Origin: Apostichopus californicus
Taxonomy: Eukaryota; Echinodermata; Holothuroidea; Aspidochirotida; Stichopodidae
Reading direction: 5' to 3'
DNA length: 38,028 bases
Assembly (NCBI GenBank): GCA_020650975.1
Contig: JAIPMN010002787.1
Coordinates: 786 to 38,813 of the forward strand
The stretch's first letter is position 1, and each line of letters opens with the position of its first letter. The translations under genes and the position numbers were made by a program. Positions 20,801 to 26,397 of this stretch are shown here, in pieces. The notes beneath the pieces were generated by a model. It was not told the origin of the DNA and did not search any database. It was given only the letters and a program-made list of their open reading frames with translations.

Positions 20801-23188
20801 GAGAATGTCTTCCTCGGAGCAATCGCTATTGACTACAACTTTTAATACCTACTTGAATTGTAGAGAGGGGGGATGGGGGTGGGGTAGAGGGAGTGGAGGT
20901 GTTTCACTGAACTGTTCAGAAACTCTTTATCATTTAGAAGAACTACATCTTTGGTTCTGAAACCCAAATTACATTCATTCATGGTTCAAGGAGACATAGA
21001 TTGATGCTTAAAGTGGAATTAACCTTCATATAATGGCAAGGGTAATTTAAAGAGGAGTTCTACAGAGCATCCATGTGATTATTTCTGTAGTACCATTAGT
21101 AAACCCTTGGTGTGCAATAGGAGAAGAGTAATGTGTTAGGGGTTATTGGTTGAAATGTGAGATTAAAACTTAGATTATCGATGGATTTTCATATTGATAA
21201 ATTTTATTTCTCCGATTGTTGAAACATCATTCCAATAGAAGCTTAATGTTTATTGTACGTGACCACCGTTTATTTTACTAGGTGTTTTGTTCAAGTTTTG
21301 ACATGTCAAATCTTTGTAAAAATTTTGAGAAAAAAGCCTTTTTTATTTTCTTCTTGGAACAGAAAATGAAGAAGAAGTGGAATGATATGGACTCCAGCGA
21401 TGATGAAGACGAAGTTGGCTCAAAATATCAAGGTAAGAAAAGAGTGGATTAATCTGAGAATTATGAGAAAAATTAATGGATTAGTTGAGAATTGATAATT
21501 TAGAGAAATAAATCTTCTGTTTAATCAATTTTTGAACATCAATTAAAATGTTATATAAACTTCCTGAATTTATAGTCACATTAATGTATAGAAATTATGT
21601 ATGTTACATTAAGATGTCCTGTAGTCTTCACTGGTTCTCTTTGAGGGGCATTGTTTTACTTTTTGAAGTTACCCTCTGTTTTCTTTGTCTCTCTCTCTCT
21701 CTCTTTGCATAATTAATTTGCTCTCCTTTTGTTTGTTTCTCGTGTAATTAAAATAAAATAAACAAAATTTGGATGTTTTTTATTCGCACAACTTTATTTC
21801 CTGGAGTCGACTTCTCTTACAATGCCCAATATTCTTAACAATTTCTTCCGATTTTGTTTTGCCGTACAGCTGGAGGAAGAGGAATTCATAGAGTGTTGCC
21901 CGGACAGAAGAAACCAAAAGTTGTCGGTGTAGATTATAAATCGAAGGTCAGAAAATGATGGTCTCTTTGGGAAAATTGAATAAAAATGACAATCACATTG
22001 TAATAAATGCTACTATAGCACAGCCCCAGAGGATAAGTTATCTACATATTACAGAACAACCAGGGACATATGTTATAGAAAATTGGATCATACCAGAATA
22101 ATGTTCTAACTAAGGTTTCAATTTAACCAATACTAGGTTGGAGTACACTTTAAACATGCTTTCTATATTAGGCACTTCTCCTACCTGACTGAATGACATT
22201 TAATGTGAAAATTCACTTTCAATTAGCTTTAGATGTACCAAGTAGTTAGTTTGTTCTCCTGAATCTTCACTTTAATGGTACAAAAAAAAATTGAGACTTC
22301 TTTGAAGTGTATATTGTTGACGTGAATCCTTTGGAGTGAGTACATTCAGGTTCTAGATTGCTGCAAGTATGTTGTGATAATTCTCATGAGCTGGATCTCA
22401 TCTTTGAAGTAATCATGTGACCATACTGGCAGATATGAGCTATATTTGAATGTTGCTATGGTAGTATGGAGTTTTCATTTGCATTTATTTGTATTCTTTC
22501 GAAAACAGAAAGCTGGAGGTGATATCAAGAGGAAGGGTAAACCGGACCCATTTGCATATTTACCTATGAGCAGGGAACAGCTGAATAGAAGGTAAGTAGT
22601 GTCCTTGAGTAGTGTCCTTAAAGTTACCTTTGTCTAGCTCATGTACATTGAATTTGCATATTAACTTAACTTTGTAGGTAAATTATACAAATTTATAGGT
22701 AAATTTGCATATTTACCTATGAGCAAGCTACAGAAAATATAAGATAAGTAGTATCCTTGAGTTTACCTTTATCTACTCTGTACATTGAATTTGCAAAAGA
22801 AAAGTGAAAAAAGTCTGCAAAGAGTATGTGAAGCTTTATTAAGATTTCTTTCCTGTGTTGGAAGGTATTGTTGTTGTTACTGTAAGTAAAAGTCTTTTAC
22901 TCTGCAATTGTATTATTCTATTCTCTTATGTTTTATTTTTTTTTTTTTGTCTGCTAAGTTACTTTGAATTCCTCTGTTGAACAATTCCTCAATCAATTTT
23001 CTCAAAGAATGTGACACTTAACTTTTCCTCTTCCTTTCCGTCATCGCAGGAAAAAGAAACAGACATCTGGTACATGGAAACAAATAGCGAAGACAGGTCA
23101 TCGAAAGGGGTCAGGTGGGGCCGACAAAGAACAAAAGAGTAAGGGAGGGAGAGGAGGACAGAAGAACAAAAGGCACAAGAAGCATTGA
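1423..23188 (+). CDS. RRP12: RRP12-like ribosome biogenesis protein (26 visible exons, 5' incomplete)
   Basis: The spliced coding sequence assembled here is 3770 nt and encodes 1255 residues plus TGA; residue numbers below count from the first complete codon at 1425. All 26 exons have AG acceptors and GT donors, and their phases join without a frameshift. The product follows human RRP12 from about residue 50 to its end: the TFLSG..DC segment and [10 protein letters not shown] in exons 1-2, the KAAQ..V.SVL HEAT repeat in exon 5, a central NUC173/HEAT region, WTLLPGFC-like and [11 protein letters not shown] motifs, YRVLEE, then an acidic/basic C-terminus with RPDP(F/Y)AY and a Lys/Arg-rich tail. 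In yeast and animals, Rrp12 is a nucleolar/nuclear HEAT-repeat protein needed for processing and export of pre-40S and pre-60S particles. The vertebrate protein is about 1297 residues, so some 50-60 N-terminal residues must lie upstream of the window. Confidence 0.95.
2543..2626 (+). CDS. RRP12: RRP12 visible exon 2
   Basis: Residues 63-90, phase 0 at both ends (acceptor attgacag, donor ttg|gtaagt). It encodes [17 protein letters not shown] then [11 protein letters not shown], almost identical to the same segment of vertebrate RRP12. This is one of the strongest identity anchors for the gene. Confidence 0.95.
3109..3185 (+). CDS. RRP12: RRP12 visible exon 3
   Basis: Residues 91-115 plus two bases of Arg116. 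The acceptor is tatattttag and the donor cg|gtatgt. It encodes the [16 protein letters not shown] helix and LSLIIKR, continuing the N-terminal HEAT region. Confidence 0.93.
4541..4763 (+). CDS. RRP12: RRP12 visible exon 4
   Basis: Residues 116-190. The acceptor is ctcttggtag and the donor aag|gtaggc. It encodes [18 protein letters not shown], then a [18 protein letters not shown] helix and the [12 protein letters not shown] motif, parallel to vertebrate RRP12. The reading frame is open upstream of the acceptor, but that upstream peptide has no similarity and is intron. Confidence 0.94.
6137..6275 (+). CDS. RRP12: RRP12 visible exon 5
   Basis: Residues 191-236 plus one base. The acceptor is cttttacaag and the donor gag|gtttgt. 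It encodes [19 protein letters not shown] and [20 protein letters not shown], a typical conserved HEAT segment of RRP12. Confidence 0.95.
6513..6830 (+). mobile_element. tRNA-derived SINE, family 1, + copy, 3' truncated
   Basis: A tRNA-like head carries an A-box (TGGTCAAGTGG, 6516-6526) and a decayed B-box near 6572. It is followed by a body with TTGGGCAAGG and AGGTGTATAAA, then GGCTGAACCCGATGGGA and a segment beginning GAATTGTGCACACTTTGG. The same blocks occur in the same order, on the opposite strand, at 34995-35393, which is what defines the family. This copy is inside the RRP12 intron between visible exons 5 and 6 and lacks the 3' (ATT)n tail of the other copy. The small reading frame at 6774-7094 is largely part of it and is not a gene. 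Confidence 0.8.
7240..7367 (+). CDS. RRP12: RRP12 visible exon 6
   Basis: Residues 237-279. The acceptor is cctctacag and the donor gtg|gtaagt. It encodes [18 protein letters not shown] then LKVMTLSNV, matching the vertebrate segment that precedes the next HEAT repeat. Confidence 0.93.
8672..8862 (+). CDS. RRP12: RRP12 visible exon 7
   Basis: Residues 280-342 plus two bases. The acceptor is cttctctgtag and the donor cg|gtaagt. It encodes [26 protein letters not shown] and [15 protein letters not shown]. The ELNA.(I/L)I.ALYD block is diagnostic for RRP12. Confidence 0.95.
9600..9711 (+). CDS. RRP12: RRP12 visible exon 8
   Basis: Residues 343-380. The acceptor is tctcctag and the donor aag|gtaagc. 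It encodes [19 protein letters not shown] and a helix ending ANVMK. Conservation with vertebrates is lower than for flanking exons, but phase and position fit. Confidence 0.9.
9875..10039 (+). CDS. RRP12: RRP12 visible exon 9
   Basis: Residues 381-435, phase 0/0. The acceptor is acattcttag and the donor gag|gtaagt. It encodes [14 protein letters not shown] and [19 protein letters not shown], matching ILKECV and EGL.Y.(F/Y)HA.W in vertebrate RRP12. Confidence 0.93.
10916..11094 (+). CDS. RRP12: RRP12 visible exon 10
   Basis: Residues 436-494 plus two bases. The acceptor is gtcaatcag and the donor ga|gtaagt. It encodes [16 protein letters not shown] and [17 protein letters not shown], matching the RKCLQSLCDLR and SMGPEVVLQAVP blocks of human RRP12. 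The donor is immediately followed by four copies of a 14-bp unit (AGTGGTTATATTTC) at 11098-11153. Confidence 0.95.
11098..11153 (+). repeat. 14-bp tandem repeat abutting RRP12 exon 10 donor
   Basis: Four near-identical copies of AGTGGTTATATTTC start four bases after the exon 10/intron border. Each inner junction reads TTTCAG|TGG or TTCCAG|TGG, so the array holds several short acceptor-like strings beside a true donor. Confidence 0.8.
12220..12341 (+). CDS. RRP12: RRP12 visible exon 11
   Basis: Residues 495-535 plus one base. The acceptor is ttcatttcag and the donor t|gtaagc. It encodes [18 protein letters not shown] and [14 protein letters not shown]. The DFPRSWLLPVIRD block is one of the most conserved in the family. 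Confidence 0.96.
12957..13184 (+). CDS. RRP12: RRP12 visible exon 12
   Basis: Residues 536-611 plus one base. The acceptor is ccccgatcag and the donor g|gtgagt. It encodes a [20 protein letters not shown] segment then [19 protein letters not shown], matching the human QMWTLLPGFCTRPTDV region. The + reading frame at 12879-13154 in another frame is a shadow. Confidence 0.95.
13527..13675 (+). CDS. RRP12: RRP12 visible exon 13
   Basis: Residues 612-661. The acceptor is cttttacag and the donor aag|gtaatg. It encodes [15 protein letters not shown] and [16 protein letters not shown], matching [15 protein letters not shown] and AVLETIRTYLTITD in vertebrates. Antisense reading frames across it (13231-13705) are shadows. 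Confidence 0.96.
14330..14485 (+). CDS. RRP12: RRP12 visible exon 14
   Basis: Residues 662-713, phase 0/0. The acceptor is tttttattcag and the donor gaa|gtaagc. It encodes [10 protein letters not shown] and [17 protein letters not shown], matching VLDLVVALAP in human RRP12. Confidence 0.93.
15116..15274 (+). CDS. RRP12: RRP12 visible exon 15
   Basis: Residues 714-766, phase 0/0. The acceptor is cttctcttcacag and the donor ctg|gtatga, which is a poor match to consensus. It encodes [13 protein letters not shown] and a [18 protein letters not shown] tail, matching VQKKAYRVLEEVC and TSSPAK. G-runs follow at 15328-15370. Confidence 0.95.
15720..15909 (+). CDS. RRP12: RRP12 visible exon 16
   Basis: Residues 767-829 plus one base. 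The acceptor is tctccgacag and the donor g|gtatgg. It encodes [19 protein letters not shown] and [17 protein letters not shown], almost the same as human RPRLKCLLHIVRKLSAEH and LIPEVILCTKEVS. Confidence 0.96.
16179..16316 (+). repeat. 73-bp tandem duplication in RRP12 intron
   Basis: CCGTTGGAGGTAACCTGG at 16198 recurs at 16271 within a longer matching block that includes TCTCCTTAACTCATCCAGGA. The offset is 73 bp with few mismatches, indicating a fairly recent duplication of intronic sequence. Confidence 0.85.
16442..16549 (+). CDS. RRP12: RRP12 visible exon 17
   Basis: Residues 830-865 plus one base. The acceptor is ttatttttcag and the donor g|gtgaga. It encodes [20 protein letters not shown] and VIYEFK, matching [27 protein letters not shown]-like sequence of vertebrates. 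Confidence 0.94.
17291..17448 (+). CDS. RRP12: RRP12 visible exon 18
   Basis: Residues 866-918. The acceptor is tctcttatcag and the donor ttg|gtaaat. It encodes [19 protein letters not shown] and [12 protein letters not shown], matching VEQLLENVCLLLASRTRD and SALGFIKVA. Confidence 0.95.
17772..17828 (+). repeat. (ATT)n microsatellite in RRP12 intron
   Basis: This is an imperfect ATT/ATG trinucleotide run inside the intron between visible exons 18 and 19. I could not identify a SINE body attached to it. Confidence 0.85.
17971..18062 (+). CDS. RRP12: RRP12 visible exon 19
   Basis: Residues 919-948 plus two bases of Gly949. The acceptor is tattctttcag and the donor gg|gtaagt. It encodes the [19 protein letters not shown] segment, matching MRRHFRMKLRNLFTKFIRKFG in human RRP12. 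Its last ~25 bases and donor are copied 133 bp downstream inside the intron (see 18037-18295). Confidence 0.95.
18037..18295 (+). repeat. 133-bp tandem duplication spanning exon 19 end and its 5' splice site
   Basis: The block beginning TTCAAGCAACTGATGAAG in exon 19 and running ~110 bp into the intron recurs at offset 133 bp. Both copies contain AAGTTTGG followed by a good donor: gtaagt at 18063 in the original and gtatgt at 18196 in the copy. In the copy, a pyrimidine-containing stretch ending TTCAAG precedes the copied exon end, so 18176-18195 could act as a 20-nt pseudo-exon. Reading through the first donor meets TAA at once. Confidence 0.9.
18373..18543 (+). CDS. RRP12: RRP12 visible exon 20
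   Basis: Residues 949-1005 plus two bases. The acceptor is tattggtag and the donor ag|gtaata. It encodes [19 protein letters not shown], then a basic [11 protein letters not shown] stretch followed by an acidic EDDEDDNE run, the start of the charged C-terminal region of RRP12. The donor lies at the first unit of a minisatellite. Confidence 0.92.
18530..18960 (+). repeat. ~58-bp minisatellite that includes the exon 20 end and donor
   Basis: About seven diverged copies alternate between a ~60-bp and a ~56-bp form. Each begins with a version of AAACCAGAAAGGTAATATCT, the actual exon 20/intron border sequence. Donor-like GT sites fall at 18544 (authentic), 18609, 18665, 18725, 18781, 18841 and 18901; six read gtaata/gtaatat and one (18781) gtcata. 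The rest of each unit reads ACATTCACAGAATATATAAC or CTGGTAACAGGGAATATAC, then ACTACATTGCACCCAAA. Confidence 0.9.
19358..19539 (+). CDS. RRP12: RRP12 visible exon 21
   Basis: Residues 1006-1066 plus one base. The acceptor is tttctttgtag and the donor g|gtaact. It encodes [19 protein letters not shown], a basic stretch, then [23 protein letters not shown]. The IEEIL.DSEDEED and WLKE....EPLNFLDP..AQRVL blocks of human RRP12 confirm it. Confidence 0.95.
19718..19965 (-). mobile_element. tRNA-derived SINE, family 2, with (CATA)n tail
   Basis: Read on the minus strand, this starts with a tRNA-like head: A-box TAGCTCTGTGG (complement of 19953-19963), an anticodon-loop-like CTTTCAC, and B-box AGTTCAAGTCAC (complement of 19913-19924). 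The loop and stems resemble tRNA-Glu(TTC). About 170 bp of body follow, ending in a (CATA)n tail at 19724-19749. A 5'-truncated copy of the last ~75 bp with the same tail occurs at 27369-27450 in the other gene. The small + reading frame at 19672-19905 is this element, not a gene. It sits in the RRP12 intron between visible exons 21 and 22. Confidence 0.75.
19963..20024 (+). repeat. 20-bp tandem repeat at SINE 5' end
   Basis: Three perfect copies of AACACTCCTATTGTCATCTC (19963, 19983, 20005) directly abut the head of the family 2 SINE, with a two-base spacer before the last copy. Confidence 0.9.
20311..20510 (+). CDS. RRP12: RRP12 visible exon 22
   Basis: Residues 1067-1133. The acceptor is gaaaaaccag and the donor aag|gtaggt. 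It encodes [19 protein letters not shown] then a charged linker EDDEGEK..., [17 protein letters not shown]. The FK...DGRLII motif is conserved in RRP12. The exon is not covered by a long reading frame of its own starting with Met, but its phase and motifs are clear. Confidence 0.92.
21363..21432 (+). CDS. RRP12: RRP12 visible exon 23
   Basis: Residues 1134-1156 plus one base, a short exon. The acceptor is cttggaacag and the donor g|gtaaga. It encodes [20 protein letters not shown] followed by KYQ. It joins in phase to both neighbours and leads into the conserved YQAGG.GIHR motif. Confidence 0.9.
21870..21946 (+). CDS. RRP12: RRP12 visible exon 24
   Basis: Residues 1157-1182. The acceptor is ttgccgtacag and the donor aag|gtcaga. 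It encodes [20 protein letters not shown] plus VDYKSK, matching AGGSGIHRP and GAEYKAKKA near the end of human RRP12. Confidence 0.94.
22509..22591 (+). CDS. RRP12: RRP12 visible exon 25
   Basis: Residues 1183-1209 plus two bases. The acceptor is cgaaaacag and the donor ag|gtaagt. It encodes [20 protein letters not shown] and LNRR, matching [25 protein letters not shown]. A decayed copy of its last ~40 bp and donor lies 153 bp downstream in the intron. Confidence 0.95.
22551..22762 (+). repeat. 153-bp-offset duplication spanning exon 25 end and its donor
   Basis: TTTGCATATTTACCTATGAG in exon 25 (22551) recurs at 22704. The copy continues into a diverged form of the exon end and into AAGTAGTATCCTTGAG, the counterpart of AAGTAGTGTCCTTGAG after the true donor. 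In the copy the donor GT has become AT (aagataagt), so it is probably dead. Confidence 0.85.
23050..23188 (+). CDS. RRP12: RRP12 visible exon 26 (last coding exon, stop TGA)
   Basis: Residues 1210-1255, stop at 23186-23188. The acceptor is gtcatcgcag. It encodes [17 protein letters not shown] followed by a Gly/Lys/Arg-rich tail ending KRHKKH. The tail resembles the KLQGQFKGLVKAARRGSQ and basic end of human RRP12 and is a likely nucleolar localisation signal. The antisense reading frame 22989-23216 is a shadow. Confidence 0.94.
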
Positions 23189-23210
23189 ACACTCTTTCTG
23201 TTGTGATATA

Positions 23211-23278
23211 ATGCATATTGTAATAATATACATATTGTAATAATATGTTGTAATAATATGCATATTGTAATAATATGC
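23211..23278 (+). repeat. Short repeat with four TGTAATAATA motifs in RRP12 3' UTR
   Basis: Copies of CATATTGTAATAATAT lie just after the RRP12 stop. TGTAATAATA starts at 23219, 23236, 23249 and 23266 (spacing 17, 13, 17). The UGUA core is that of Pumilio/PUF sites, but the exact animal Pumilio consensus (UGUANAUA) is not met. Confidence 0.75.
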
Positions 23279-23335
23279 TGTTAGCATATTACATATGATG
23301 AAATATTAATACTAAATATGTTGGACCTGCACCTA

Positions 23336-23645
23336 GTCATCATCATCATCAGTTCGACCTCGGTCGACCATTATCATCATGAGGGGTCTGAGAAGTTGGC
23401 CGGACAATAACCTGGCAACGAGATTTCCAGTCATTTCTGTCTTCCATAAGGGTTGCTAGCTCACACGTATTTTCAGCCCCAATGTCCTCTAGTAGGAAAT
23501 GCAGGAAGGTTTTATGCCTTGCACCAGGGGTACCATGTTTTGGCTCCCAGAGAATGAACTTGCTGGCTGCTTCTTCTGGGTGTCCTTGGTAGTGACCAGC
23601 TGCTCTAAGTCTTCGTTCTCCTAGTACCCACTGGTCTGTAGGCAC
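23336..23645 (-). mobile_element. 5'-truncated LINE: C-terminal end of a non-LTR retrotransposon ORF
   Basis: The minus strand encodes ~98 open residues with the post-RT signature of many echinoderm and other marine invertebrate non-LTR elements: an ERRLRAAGHY motif, then ILWEPKHGT, a KTF...L..D.G segment, a LATLMEDRNDWKSR motif and a short basic/acidic tail. The coding part ends in a (TGA)n run, seen as CATCATCATCATCA at 23338-23351 on the + strand, typical of the 3' microsatellite tail of such elements. In-frame stops appear just upstream (around 23658), so the RT domain is absent. It lies antisense in the 3' flank or 3' UTR of RRP12. Confidence 0.75.
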
Positions 23646-23785
23646 GTTGTTATTCTCTCACTTCCATGTTAATGGAACTGTCAGCTGAATTATGGGATAC
23701 GTCATGCTCGCCACATTAATAGAAGAACTGTCAGCCATGCGAGTGTGATATGTGAAGTAATGTTGACCATGCATTATGATGTGAA

Positions 23786-23791
23786 ATTAAA
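23786..23791 (+). terminator. Candidate poly(A) signal ATTAAA (RRP12)
   Basis: This is the first close variant of the canonical hexamer after the RRP12 stop, about 600 bp downstream. AATAAA copies also occur at 24555-24560 and, overlapping, at 24793-24802. Which one is used cannot be told from sequence. Confidence 0.3.
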
Positions 23792-24792
23792 ACCAAGTTA
23801 TTAAAGATGAAATGTTAACCATATTATGTGATATGAAATATGTGCATTAGCTTGCAAGGACACCTGTGGAACATGGGTATTTGGCAGAGCTGGTTAAAAA
23901 TGTAATAAGCTGATATTTTAACTTGTTATAATGATGTCATACTATTACATGGTTAATATAGAGATCACATTTCCATATAAAAATCAGCATCACAATTTAG
24001 ATTTTGATATTACTCAATTCTTAGTCTTATTAAGGTTACCTATCCAAAATCATAGCACAAACAGTTGTATGGTATCCAAAGATCCAAATATTGAAAAGCA
24101 GATAAAACTGTCTTCCTACCTGATTGTCAAAGCAACCATTCACTATATTCTCACTGTCAGTTAAGTGTCACTTAAGTCCTTATTCAGCACTGTGAAAGAA
24201 ATACTTGAAAAGCCAAAAACAATTGATGGTTGTTATAGATGGGCTTGAAGAATGTGCAGACAGATTTGAAAATTTATTTAAAAAAATTAAGCCCTCAATT
24301 TGTTGCTGGAAGGAGTTTAATCTATGACACCCCTCTGGTTAGAGATAGTTCCCTGTGAAAAAAAAATGCAAACCGATCGAACTATATAAGTTTTTGGCCT
24401 GAAGATACATAAACCTTGTGTCCGTTGTGTCATCGAGTGGGTGGGATAGTTTTTGATCCAGGGCACTTTTAGTCAAAGACCAACCATTGTGTGACTGACT
24501 TGTGACATGTTTCTGTAAGAAAAATTTTCACATATTTGGGTTTAAGAAGTATAGAATAAAGCAAATGAAAATGTATGTTTTTATGTTTTCCAAATCAAAG
24601 GAGATTGCAGTTTTGTTAAAACATGAATTTAGTGTCGTATTATATTCATAGATTTCTTTAATTTGTCAAACTGCTTTACTTAAAAGCAAATAGAGAAATT
24701 AAAATTGCGGGCTTAAAATTTACATAATGCATGTTGAATAATGCTTCATGGTTATCATGTACATACAAGCAGTATTGCACAGTTTGACCTTA

Positions 24793-24802
24793 AATAAATA
24801 AA
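24793..24802 (+). terminator. Candidate poly(A) signal, overlapping AATAAATAAA
   Basis: Two overlapping AATAAA hexamers are followed by an A-run and T-containing sequence, about 1.6 kb after the RRP12 stop. It is an alternative distal 3' end, with no other support. Confidence 0.25.
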
Positions 24803-25019
24803 AAAAAATACATAATTGCTTTAATGTAAGTCATACATTGCAGATCCATTGTCTTAATAAACTATAAAAACTATCAGAAGAATGTTTTTTGTTTTTGCAG
24901 TATTTCTTTTGTTTTCTCTGTGGAATTGTGGTTTGCTCAGTGTCAGGGTAGAAGAGTAATAGGTTGTCTTTACTTCAGTTTGGAAGTAAGATTGCCTTAT
25001 AGAACTTTTGAGGTACAAC

Positions 25020-25091
25020 TGTCTGCCAATAGTATCAAATATGGTTGACAACCATATTTGTGTCAACCATATTTGATACTATTGGCAGACA
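25020..25091. repeat. Perfect 31-bp inverted repeat (hairpin, 10-nt loop)
   Basis: The left arm 25020-25050 (starting TGTCTGCCAATAGTATC) and right arm 25061-25091 (ending GATACTATTGGCAGACA) are exact reverse complements, separated by ACCATATTTG. The loop itself duplicates part of the right arm. A stem this perfect is unlikely to be old, and it fits neither a terminal inverted repeat nor a transcription terminator. Confidence 0.95.
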
Positions 25092-25782
25092 ATCATGACA
25101 CCTCCAGGACCCTGTACCCATCCCCTTACCCTATCTACCCCCCCCCCTCTCGCAAAAACACAGCTAGTTGAGATATGAGAGAGGTGGGTTAGGTTCGGGT
25201 GGATGGACATTAATGGAGAGTTCAAAGATCTGTGGAGGGCTTGGAGTGTTATCAAATTTACAGTGGATCAATGGAGAAGGTTGCAAAAGCGGACGGTACC
25301 AAATATCTTAGTTGTCCCTCTCACCCCCCCCCCCCACCAGTTGGTCCTCAGTTTCAGTGCAGTTCTCCACCATTTATCCACTTGGAACTGCAGCTTCCCT
25401 TCAAAAACTACAGTTCTTAGAAAGTTCTTTATTTGCATTAGTTCATAACAAAGCTGTCACTGAAATCCAAAAAACTAAGAGATAACTAATAGGGCCGGGT
25501 AGGCCCGTTGTACTTACGAGTAGTTAGTCATACCTTTGCGATAATAAATACTACTTTTCACTTAGAACTGTATGAAACAAAACAAACTTATAATAAACTT
25601 TAAGAGCAAAATAAAAGGCGAATTTCAACTACCAAATTGTAAATTCGACAATTTAAAGTTTTTTCGTTAATGTCACACTTTCCTGTCATAAAAGTCGAGA
25701 TATGGAACTCTTATGTCGAAATTTCCAGTTTTAAAGAAAAACTGTTGAGATTAAATGTATTGTAGAGCTTCCGAAAGCCACA

Positions 25783-25860
25783 TGTGACGGTTTTACCGTG
25801 AGACCGACCTTTGTCTTTTTGTTTTGTTTTTTTGTATCGTCTCACGGTGGTATTTCAAAA
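25783..25860. repeat. Imperfect inverted repeat upstream of drebrin-like gene
   Basis: ACCGTGAGAC (25795-25804) pairs with GTCTCACGGT (25839-25848). Outside these, CACATG..ACG on the left pairs partly with CGTCATGTG on the right. The loop is pyrimidine-rich. It may be a short foldback element or the remains of one. Confidence 0.6.
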
Positions 25861-26200
25861 TCTCGTCATGTGCAAAAAGCTTCAACCAATGATATATAAA
25901 GTGAAGTATATTTATATGCGGCTGAGCTGTGGACTTCTTTCGTGTTATGACTGCCATAGTGCAGCGATACAAGACTATAGCAACACTGAATTAAGCTGCA
26001 AAACTCTTTCTCAAACCACTATGTATTACATTTATTGCAGACTTGTCCCTTTTTTGTGATGTTAGAATGTTAAAACGACTGCTCTTTGACTATGACTTTT
26101 TGACTAAATTGCGTATACTACACAGAAATTAATACATTTCTTTGGTATACTAACAAGGCGATCGAATATACATAATCAGTGCTATGCAAGTTGAATGTTT

Positions 26201-26317
26201 CCCCGCGGGGGCATATAACTAAGTGAGCTCACCGTCTCCTTGAGGCTTTGTGGGTGGTTTCAATCGGAAGGTGATATATAAACCAGGAAGCGAAGCCGCT
26301 GGTACACTACTCAAGCC
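26201..26317 (+). promoter_or_regulatory. Proximal promoter region of drebrin-like gene
   Basis: The region contains a GC palindrome CCCCGCGGGG (26201-26210) and a TATA-like TATATAAA (26275-26282) 36 bp before the start codon. If the TATA box is real, the transcript would begin around 26305-26312 with a 5' UTR of roughly ten bases, which is unusually short. Otherwise transcription starts further upstream. No other element is firm. Confidence 0.35.
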
Positions 26318-26397
26318 ATGGCTAAATTCGTAAAAAACAAAGATGCAATCACGAAAGCGTGGAAGGATGTGTGCGATGGCTCTTCAGACATAAAATG
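26318..26397 (+). CDS. DBNL: DBNL exon 1 (start codon)
   Basis: Residues 1-26 plus two bases of Trp27; donor tg|gtaaac. It encodes [19 protein letters not shown] and GSSDIKW, the first helix of the ADF-H domain. No other in-frame Met upstream is supported. Confidence 0.93.

Larger units (their letters stand above)
23189..26317 (+). other. RRP12 3' UTR and intergenic region
   Basis: There is no additional gene. Contents in order: four TGTAATAATA motifs (23219-23275), an antisense LINE 3' end (23336-23645), candidate poly(A) signals ATTAAA at 23786 and AATAAA at 24555, 24793 and 24797, a perfect hairpin (25020-25091), poly-C tracts near 25139 and 25324, an imperfect inverted repeat (25783-25860) and the upstream region of the drebrin-like gene. 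The small reading frames at 23931, 24854, 25203 and 25811 show no recognisable domain or coding character. Confidence 0.7.
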
